Source of the DNA: Arachnopeziza araneosa
Taxonomy: Eukaryota > Ascomycota > Leotiomycetes > Helotiales > Arachnopezizaceae
Length of the DNA: 64,000 nt
Direction: 5' to 3'
NCBI GenBank assembly: GCA_003988855.1
Contig: QYAI01000052.1
Coordinates: 93,927 to 157,926, forward strand
In this document: positions 56,746 to 64,000 of the stretch, one piece after another
How the letters are laid out: each line of letters opens with the position of its first letter
Position numbering within the stretch: the first letter of the stretch is position 1
Notes under the pieces: model-generated
Databases searched by the model: none
Told to the model about the DNA's origin: nothing
Seen by the model: the letters and a program-made list of their open reading frames with translations, nothing else
Translations under genes and position numbers: made by a program

Positions 56746-58557
56746 ATGTTGACTGAATCCATGGCACGAGTGGATGAGGTAGGCCATGTTATTCATCTGG
56801 CACCCATCATGACCACGGCTTCGACGCCTACAACACCGGGTCCATCGACACCTACAACCGTTCGGACAATGCCTTTGGAACCAATAAAACCGATCGAGTA
56901 CGAACACGACGAAGATATTATCCCTCCTACTAGACCGAAAAGCACACCTTTCCCACAACAAGAACCTGGCGATGGAGGAATCCAGCGCGCCCAACGAGTT
57001 CTTGATTCAGATCGACTCGTTGAGCGATCCCCAACTGTGCTACACGACCCCGCAACAACGTCCCCAGATTCACTTCTTTGTGATCTTCCTATCGAAATCC
57101 ATGAATGCATACTTGACTATCTCTTTGGCATGAGAGCATCAGCCTCTTCCAGGACCACCGCAGCTGGCAAGTCAAAGGTATTACGCGGCTGGGGCACGGC
57201 ATTAAGACATTGCAGGCGGCGTGAGGTCTCAGAGCTGGCACTGGTGAGTAGAAGATGGAGGGAGCTCATTCAGGACCGGTTGTATCGACACTTGAAGATC
57301 AAGGGCACTAGGGAGTCTATCAACACGGCAATTCTCTGGTTTCACAAGCATTCTCATCTATGTGCATATGTCAAACACATAGAAATCTGGTTTCCTGTCT
57401 TTCAACAAAAGAATCCAGCATTTGACCGGACGCTCCGCATTCCCTCAACAACTCCAGATCGGTCAGTTCTGGTACGTTCTTTTGCAGGTCTTGCAGAAAT
57501 GGGGAATACTGTAACGTATCAGTCACCCTCAGATAACTGTAGTCTTGATGAGGTCTTTCAGTTTGTTCGAATGACATTCGCACAAGCATGCATTTTAACC
57601 TTAGAAGGGGGTGACAGAAAGAAGCCTCCTATGGTCAAGCATTTCCGAAGCCCATCGGTCCAGACTTTACCAACACTCGAGACTATTCGGACACTGGTTT
57701 GCAAAGGACAATGGAATCTGATTAGATCTGATGAAGATTTCCAAAATATTGCTGCAGCATTACCAAACCTCTATGAATGGCATGCTTCATACGCCAAACC
57801 GAAATCGAAGAGTTACATTTCAATGGCTACCATACTTCCCAGTCTTCCTGCACATCTTACCCACCTCAATCTCTGCCTGGAAGGTGATTACCGCCGAGAG
57901 TCATTTGCTCCTACTTTCTCGAAGAAGGTCCGCCAAGAAACACATTTCTGTATAGAAATGGGCAAAGCAATTCCTACCCTTGAACATCTTGCCTATACAG
58001 GAAGAGTATGTCACGACTTCTTCATCAAAGCTGCTCAGCTTTCAAAACCCCGCGAGTCTCGTTTAAAGAGTATAGATCTTGTGGTCAAGAATGTCTGTCG
58101 TCCGGTCTCTACTGATCCTTTATGGGGTGACGGCTCCGGAGTTACGGATATGAAATTCATCATGGCATTTGAGAAACTGGTTGTTGCTGGAATTAACTCC
58201 TTGAATAAAATGACAGCGGTTGATTTTCTGAGAATCCGTTTTATTGACCTTGGTAAGCAAAAGCGGTCGGAATTTCTCTGAAGGCAACTAACTCGAAAAG
58301 ACTCTCAAGTACCCGCGCTCAACCCATATTTCCAGCTCGCCAAAACCCAAGTAACCGGTCTCTGGAGCGAATCGATTCTTAACGCCTTGGAACGAACTAG
58401 GTCAAATGCGAAGTTCGTTCAAACACCTGATGCTCTAGATGAAATTGGATTCAAAGACGGACAACTGCTGACTTCACCTAATTTCTCCAAAACTCGACCT
58501 CTTTCGATCAATATGTCGAGTTATCTAAGTCTCGTTGGTGGCATCACAATTACCTGA
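56746..58557 (+). CDS. F-box-like protein
   Basis: Exons 56746-58252 and 58301-58557 (48-bp intron with CTAAC branch site) give 587 residues; the ATG at 56746 is the first in frame. A Ser/Thr/Pro-rich N-terminus is followed by an F-box-like helix set, LCDLPIEIHECILDYLFGM (from about residue 111) and SELALVSRRWRELIQDRLYRHLKI, which in such proteins binds Skp1 of SCF ubiquitin ligases. The rest has leucine-rich, helical character (YVKHIEIWFP, LPAHLTHLNLCLEGDY, LEHLAYTGRV) but no clear LRR register, as is common for fungal F-box proteins. The second exon adds DSQVPALNPYFQLAKTQVTG and a short tail. The target protein is unknown. Confidence 0.8.
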
Positions 58558-59108
58558 TGGATTCCTTTTATCGACTCAATTGATGTCCACCTGTTGTGAT
58601 ACGAATTTCTCCGAAGAATGAACTGAAGATGAAAACCCATTTGAATATGGTATATGTTTGGGTTAGGTGTTGGTGTAGGATTAAATCTGGGAAATTGAAA
58701 TGCAATATTATCATCTGCTGAGCGTGGAGTTTCCTGGCATTTCAATGGCGCTTCATCATTCCCCGGTTACTGAGCTTTGAAAAGCGAGAAAGTACATGGA
58801 GTTATACGGAGCATTGTGGGATGAACGAATTTGACTTGCTCTGTTTCTCTTAATTCTTGCTAGATAGCTTAATTAAAAGCAAAAATATTAAAATGGAGCT
58901 CTACGCTATAGACCTTTCCAATTTTATTGCGGGTGATTCATACGAGCATAATAGTGAGAGAATTTGTAGTTGCGAGCTTAAACTCTTCTAAAGCTCTATC
59001 AACAATTACTTGTCCACTGTACCAAATAAGACTGTGACATTCTGATCAACATGGTAAAAGGGCGGGTTTGCACAGTGTACCATGGCTTATTGCAGCCTCA
59101 GGAGACTT
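58558..59108. other. Convergent spacer, no gene seen
   Basis: 551 AT-rich bases between the F-box and TRAX stops. Confidence 0.55.
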
Positions 59109-60061
59109 CTAATAACTCTCCACGGGTGCTCTCTCCTCAGAAAAGTCAGGAACCCAGCCCTTGGGTCTCTCCCTCCCTCGAATAATCATTCCATAGACCG
59201 CCGTCTCAACTTTTTGCACACTCTCCTTCATCACCGTCATCTTCTTCTCTACATCCCGACCCAAGCCCGTACCCGCGCAAGAAGTGGTATCCAAAGACTC
59301 GAAGCTTGTCCGTAGCAGCCTCAAATCCATCAGGATATCGCGACCTCCTTCCTCGTCTGACTTGGAGGCCGGAAGCTTCCCGGTAGTCGCCATGGTCGTG
59401 ATGGCAAAGCGCATCAGCTCTCCGACGAGGTCAAAGATACCGAGAACGTAGTCATCGCCGGTTAGATTGATCGTGTCGGGTAGTGCCTTGGATGCTTCTT
59501 CGAGGGTGACGAGGGTCTGATTGAGGAGGTAATGCTCGAATGAGATGGCCTCCATGGCTTCTTGAATACCACCTGAGACTGAACGCTGATATCGCCATGC
59601 ATTGATACCTTGGAGATCCGGAGTAATGGAGTTGAGTTGCTCTTCTATGGCGGCTTTCTTGTCTTTGACTTCTGATGCTATCTTAAGAGGAACCGGGTTG
59701 TTCAAGGTTTTGACTCTACTTGCATCAGTACTCAATATATGATTTTTATATCAAAAACTACCTTTGAAGGGCGAAGATGCTGCCTCTGTTAGCTAAATCA
59801 TTTCTCCGTAGTTACTGCAGCTACTTACATCTTCTTGCTCGTAGCAGTGATATCTCTTGATGCCTTGATGATTCTCTCTCGACGGTCATGATGCTCATCC
59901 AGCTCGTTGCGAAAATACTCGAACATTGGCATAAAAGGAGAGGACTTTAAATCCTCCTCCTTTTCTTCGCCATCACGATACCGCTTCACTCCTGGCATGT
60001 CTTGAGCTTTGTTCGACATAATGGCAGGGAGAGATGGCTTGGTGGAGGGGTTGTGGCGCAT
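59109..60061 (-). CDS. Translin-associated factor X (TRAX)
   Basis: Exons 60061-59829, 59779-59762 (only 18 bases) and 59715-59109 give 285 residues; introns 49 and 46 bp. The micro-exon restores the conserved SKKIIFALQRV segment, which is otherwise missing. The translin fold is all-helical: MFEYFRNELDEHHDRRERII, GIQEAMEAISFEHYLL, VLGIFDLVGELMRFAI. Four acidic residues that form the RNase centre of TRAX in the C3PO complex (the two Glu of QEAMEA, and Asp and Glu of DLVGE) are all present. TRAX pairs with translin; in fungi (for example Neurospora) the complex acts as an RNase on tRNA 5' pieces, and in animals on RISC passenger strands. Translin itself is not in the window. Divergent from GPI14 with only 183 bases between ATGs. 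Confidence 0.9.
59762..59779 (-). other. 18-nt micro-exon of TRAX
   Basis: Flanked by CAG acceptor (upstream) and GTAGTT donor (downstream), in phase 2 on both sides. Encodes part of IIFALQR, a well-conserved helix. Confidence 0.85.
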
Positions 60062-60244
60062 GAAGAAGCCCTTTTGAGGTTAGCGAAAATGATGAGTGCT
60101 TCAAGCCACATCTCCTTCGTATCGAATATTTCATCAACAATATCTAGTTCACTCCATGCACGTGTTTGACATGGACTTTGACTTTATAAGTCATATTAAC
60201 TTGTCTTCTTGAATCTTACACGCGTTTCTCTTTCTGTTGACAAT
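60062..60244. promoter_or_regulatory. Compact bidirectional promoter TRAX / GPI14
   Basis: 183 bases separate the two start codons, so both promoters and 5' UTRs share this stretch. Confidence 0.7.
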
Positions 60245-61564
60245 ATGTCGAAATTCTTCTCAAGCCCCTTTCTCGTCTTCTCATCAGCCATCGTCCTGCG
60301 ATTTATCTTCTTCCTTTACGGCCTCTGGCAAGATGCCAATTCTCCTATGAAATACACGGACATAGATTATTACGTCTTCACTGATGCCGCTCGCTATGTC
60401 GCCCGGGGACAGTCACCTTATGACCGAGAAACCTACCGCTACACGCCTCTATTGGCGTGGATATTGTTGCCGACTACCTGGTCGAGCATGTGGTTCTCAT
60501 TTGGCAAAATACTCTTTGCGGTTGGAGATATCGTAGCTGGGTGGTTAATTGTTTTGGTACTGAAGAGTGAAAAAAATATGTCTACGGAAAGGGCTTTGAA
60601 ATTTGCTAGTATTTGGCTGCTGAATCCTATGGTTGCTACCATCAGCACGAGAGGAAGCTCGGAAGGTTTACTGGGAGTCATGGTTATTGCTCTCTTGTGG
60701 GCAGTTATGCAGCAGAGAATCCTGCTAGCTGGAATATTGTTGGGCTTTGGAGTTCACTTCAAGATCTATCCGTTTATATATGCACCTTCCATTATCTGGT
60801 GGCTCGACGATGAGCATATTGGCGCTGCCAAGACATCCAAAACCAAAAAGCCAACAGATCTCCTTAGCCAGGCTAAGAGATTTGTTAATGTACCTCGCAT
60901 CAGCCTTACAGTGTCAAGTTTGGCTGTCTTTTTGGGTTTAAATGTCCTTATGTACTCGATGTAAGTTCGCTGCCTTCTCTATTCCATACCTCTCTCCTGA
61001 CGACTATTCAGTTACGGGCCTCCATTCCTACAACATACTTACTTACACCACGTAACACGCCTCGATCACCGCCACAATTTCTCGCCATACAATACCGCTC
61101 TCTACCTCACGTCCGCCCTCTCTACGACCCCGCTTCTCACCACACTGGCCTTCTTACCGCAAATATTCCTCTCCGCCTTCGTAATCCCTCTCCTCCTCGC
61201 AAAGAAAGACCTTCCATCAACCCTTCTTGCTCAAACCTTCGCCTTTGTCACCTTCAACAAAGTCTGCACTAGTCAGTACTTTCTCTGGTATATGGTCTTC
61301 TTACCCCTCTACCTTCCATCATCATCTCTTCTCTCGCGTCCTTATCTCGGATTGACAGCTGTTGGCTTATGGGTATTGACTCAGGCGATGTGGTTGCAGC
61401 AAGGTTATCAGCTAGAATTTTTAGGGGAGAGTACATTCGTCCCTGGGTTGTGGCTAGCGAGCTTGTTGTTCTTCGGGGTTAATTGTTGGATTTTGGAGGT
61501 TATCGTGAAAGATATTGGGGTGATAGGGGGGAGGTCATCACCAAGATTGGTATATGTAAAGTAA
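60245..61564 (+). CDS. GPI14: GPI mannosyltransferase I, catalytic subunit (PIG-M/Gpi14)
   Basis: Exons 60245-60960 and 61012-61564 (51-bp intron) give 422 residues; the junction gives LMYS|IYGPPFLQHTYLHH. The ATG at 60245 is chosen because the first residues then form the hydrophobic TM1. The DXD-type motif is in KYTDIDYYVFTDAARYV (Asp39, Asp41), followed by GQSPYDRETYRYTPLLAW. Other family blocks are WLLNPMVATISTRGSSEGLL, GFGVHFKIYPFIYAPS, RLDHRHNFSPYNTALY and FNKVCTSQYFLWYMVFLPLY. About 10-12 TM segments. It adds the first alpha-1,4-mannose from dolichol-phosphate-mannose to GlcN-PI at the ER lumenal side. The partner is PBN1/PIG-X. Confidence 0.95.
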
Positions 61565-62130
61565 AAGTAAATTCCACTATTTCAGAGTTGTGCGTCCTCT
61601 AAACTCCAACTTGTATGTCCCTTATTTGACAAAGACTCTAAATGGCTAAGGATAGCAGACCGGCTTCGATACTCACAACAATTTCCTGCACACTGCCAGT
61701 GGAATAGAGCAGGAGTATTTCGAACAGTTCATGCAATACCTCGAAAATAAAAACACTTGTATAATTAGCTAGAGATTTACTCGTACTATAGTGTGTGGTT
61801 ACTAATATGTCTCTCTCGGTTTGCAAAATTGTGCATTGTCTAAAGCGTCCTTGATTGATCTCGACGCTTTGGCGTTTGGTTGTTTTGAAAAATAATTGGC
61901 GACAGAAAAGCGGAATGTGGATCTACATCCAAGCGGCTCTTCCTCATTTGAGGGCCTGAATTGTCGGATTGCCTAAAGAAGTGCCCGCTTCCGCAAGCCA
62001 CAGACGTCGGCCCGCCACCAACTATTTAATTGTTCCTCACATTAGCTTCTTAGGTTATCTTCACATCGTCGGAGACTCGATCTCCTGACGAACTGGTAAC
62101 AAATTTGGGAGAGTAATCAAAGTTGCGAAC
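61565..62130. other. Spacer GPI14 / SYM1, no gene seen
   Basis: 566 bases, same-strand genes on both sides. Nothing recognised. Confidence 0.55.
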
Positions 62131-62764
62131 ATGTTGCGATGGTAAGTAGAAACCTGCCAACTTTATTTGGGATTGAAGTTGGTCAATCCTGACCGATTAT
62201 CGACTTTAGGTACCAAATGAAGCTGGCAACGCGCCCAATCTTAACACAGAGCGTCACCACTGCGGTTCTGTTTGCGACGGGCGATGTAATGGCGCAACAG
62301 CTAGTTGAGAAGAAAGGCTTGGAGAAACATGATCTTACTCGCACAGTGAGAATGGCGTTGTATGGTGGGGGTAAGAGACATCTCACCGCAAAACCACTTG
62401 GACATTCACTGAACACCTCATAGCTGTTTTCGGACCTGCTGCAACTACTTGGTTCAAATTCCTACAGAGCAAGGTAGTTTTACGAAATAAAAACGCCGAG
62501 ATTGTAGCAAGAGTATCTGCCGATCAAATCCTCTTCGCGCCTACGAATCTGTTTTGTTTCCTGAGCAGTATGGCGATTATGGAAGGCCAGAGCCCAAAAG
62601 AGAAGCTGGATAAGACATATTGGAGTGCATTGAGCAAGAATTGGATGGTCTGGCCATTTATACAGCTCATCAACTTCAAATGGGTGCCTCTCCATCACAG
62701 AGTCTTGGTCGTGAACGTCGTTTCTCTAGGGTGGAATTGTTACTTGAGCTATATCTCGAACTAG
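62131..62764 (+). CDS. SYM1: Sym1/Mpv17/PMP22-family membrane protein
   Basis: Exons 62131-62141 (11 bases), 62210-62370 and 62424-62764 give 170 residues; introns 68 and 53 bp. The tiny first exon encodes MLR and two-thirds of Trp; splicing gives MLRW|YQMKLATRPILTQSVTT, the expected family start. Landmarks: ATGDVMAQQLVE, RTVRMALYGG|AVFGPAATTWFKFL, DQILFAPTNLFCFL, and the C-terminal signature NWMVWPFIQLINFKWVPLHH followed by VVNVVSLGWNCYLSYIS. Four TM segments. Yeast Sym1 is in the inner mitochondrial membrane and is needed at stress temperatures and for metabolite balance; Mpv17 relatives form channels. A peroxisomal paralogue cannot be excluded. Confidence 0.92.
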
Positions 62765-63071
62765 ATCTTGCATATATCTACACATGTGAATAAAAAAAAT
62801 TCTCAACAATACCCATCAATGCTAGTAGGCTCTCTCTGATGAAGCCTTAGGCTGATGATACTACCTAGCTCGCTTGTCCCATCACTCTTTACACTCACGT
62901 CTTCCATATTCCGGAGGACCTGGGTACTCAGGCGCTAGGTTAACTACCTCGGCTCACCTTACATGCCTTAGGCAACGACATATCCTATCGTCATTTCTTC
63001 AATCAAAGCACTTTCCACCTTCAAACGCGCCTGCCGTCTCTAACACGCTACATGCCATCCAAATCTTCACG
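62765..63071. other. Spacer SYM1 / HNH gene
   Basis: 307 bases, no gene seen; the open frame of the next gene extends upstream but without a convincing start. Confidence 0.5.
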
Positions 63072-63964
63072 ATGTCGTCTTCTTCTGCTCACTCCAGCTC
63101 CGGCTCCTCATACACCGACTTCTCACACTCTGCAGACAGTCTCCTATACTCCGACAACCTCCTACAGCTCGAAAAGATCATCGAAGAGCATCCTAAAGAC
63201 AGTCTCCTACACTCCACAGACGCTCTACCACACCCCGCAGACACTCTTCTACACCCCGCAGACACTCTACTACACCTCGTAGATGCTCCCCCTTCCCCGT
63301 TACACGGATACACTCGGTTACTTATGCCTCCTCGAAATCGCTCCGGAAGCCGCGACGTTCATATTTTCAGTACAAGCGATCGAAGTACTTCAATTGGTGG
63401 CCTAGTTCTTACAGCTAGTGTTACAAATGCTAACCTATATGCCATGATCGAGATTTTTGTCTTCTTTGATGGCGAATATATTTTACAGAATGAAAGTAAT
63501 ATTACAATAAAGAAGGATAACTCTTTACTTTTGCCGGGAAACTATTACATTAATTCTTCTCGTAAGTATTTATTTGATAGTTATTTTCTCTAGCTAATCT
63601 ATTCGTAGATTCTATTCGCATTAGTGACGAGACGCCATTAACTCGTATGGTTTCTCAACAATCTGGAACTCGTGTCCAAGCTTTTACCGACGCTGTTCGT
63701 TTACGAGATCAACGATGTGTTATAACAGGAGAGGTAGCGATATGCGCTGATTGTGATGATTGGACTGGGTTCGAAGCTGCACATATCTTTCCTCTAGCTT
63801 TTGAGGGACTTTGGAAAGATTCCAATTACGGCCGTTGGATCTTAACTCCTCCAAATGAAGGAAAAATCAAAGGAGGAAAAATCAATTCTGTACAGAATGG
63901 CATACTATTTCGCTCTGATATACATCAGCTATTCGACGTTTACAATTTCTCAATTAATCCAGAT
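63072..63964 (+). CDS. HNH_2-type nuclease-domain fungal protein, 3' end outside the window
   Basis: Exons 63072-63561 and 63609-63964 (47-bp intron); a GTATGT donor at 63965 suggests the gene continues beyond the edge. About 282 residues are visible. The Ser/His-rich N-terminus carries degenerate heptads (HPADTLL). The middle (IGGLVLTASVTNANLYAMIE) looks like a folded beta-rich part. The second exon has the HNH_2 core: DQRCVITGE, then FEAAHIFPLAFEGLW, then NGILFRSDIHQLFDVYNFSI. The paired His (AAH) and the later His-x-x-Phe-Asp fit the metal-binding beta-beta-alpha finger. Expanded families of such proteins exist in ascomycetes with unknown roles. Confidence 0.82.
63210..63293 (+). repeat. 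Degenerate 21-bp tandem repeat (heptad HPADTLL)
   Basis: Four in-frame 21-base units encode HSTDALP, HPADTLL, HPADTLL and HLVDAPP; a related HSADSLL lies some 80 bases upstream. Confidence 0.75.
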
Positions 63965-64000
63965 GTATGTATAATATTCTTTATACTTTTCTATAAATAT

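Noticed and set aside
1..64000. tRNA, rRNA, CRISPR, transposase, secondary-metabolite cluster
   Set aside because: I scanned for T-loop-like GGTTCGA boxes with matching arms, repeat-spacer arrays and transposase, PKS or NRPS motifs and found none; a few GGTTCGA matches (for example near 9152 and 45340) have no cloverleaf around them.

Overview
The window reads as an ordinary euchromatic stretch of a filamentous ascomycete chromosome (Pezizomycotina; Leotiomycetes/Helotiales is my best guess, from recall only). The evidence is eukaryotic genes with many short introns (mostly 40-60 bp, GT..AG, with CTAAC/CTAAT-like branch sites near the acceptor), fungal-only families (ERG9, kinesin-5, Irc21-like, Adp1-like ABC transporter, fungal 7-TM receptor, HNH_2 protein), no operons, and AT-rich spacers of 0.2-3 kb. 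I rebuilt exon-intron structures by hand. Every multi-exon model below keeps a single open frame through the stated junctions, or through the window edge.

Layout. 0-5.8 kb: 3' end of a GPI-transamidase subunit (GPI17/PIG-S) convergent with an MFS transporter, then a 3-kb gene-poor spacer. 5.8-13.2 kb: fungal GPCR, a 2.5-kb spacer, mitochondrial 1-Cys peroxiredoxin, and a divergently transcribed AnmK-like sugar-kinase homologue whose active-site motifs look degraded. 13.4-22.5 kb: mitochondrial isoleucyl-tRNA synthetase, a PHAF1/UPF0183 autophagy-type protein and the mitotic kinesin-5. 23.5-33.7 kb: an orphan protein, a SET-domain protein, a 2.5-kb AT-rich spacer holding a strongly folded segment (possible ncRNA), a PLP aminotransferase and an EGF-containing ABCG transporter (Adp1-like). 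35.0-44.3 kb: squalene synthase, two convergent TPT-family nucleotide-sugar/triose-phosphate transporters, a UDP-rhamnose-type epimerase/reductase and a DnaJ-X (Caj1-like) co-chaperone. 45.4-54.8 kb: a coiled-coil orphan, an Irc21-like cytochrome b5 protein, the DNA-repair protein Nbs1 and a secreted serine carboxypeptidase. 56.7-64 kb: an F-box protein, translin-associated factor X, GPI mannosyltransferase I (GPI14/PIG-M), Sym1/Mpv17 and a truncated HNH_2 nuclease-domain protein.

How genes may work together. Two GPI-anchor genes (GPI17 and GPI14) lie at opposite ends but are not clustered. The most suggestive neighbourhood is 37.4-42.1 kb, where two KT-motif TPT-family transporters sit beside a nucleotide-rhamnose epimerase/reductase. 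One transporter is divergent from the reductase across a 931-bp spacer, which would fit supply and Golgi import of UDP-rhamnose; this is a hypothesis. Gene-structure oddities that would mislead automatic annotation are two apparent GC-AG introns (one splitting the HPD codon of the J domain), an 18-nt micro-exon in TRAX, an 11-nt first coding exon in SYM1 and a (CCT)n tract in an open-reading intron of the MFS gene. I found no tRNA, rRNA, CRISPR array, intact transposon or phage.
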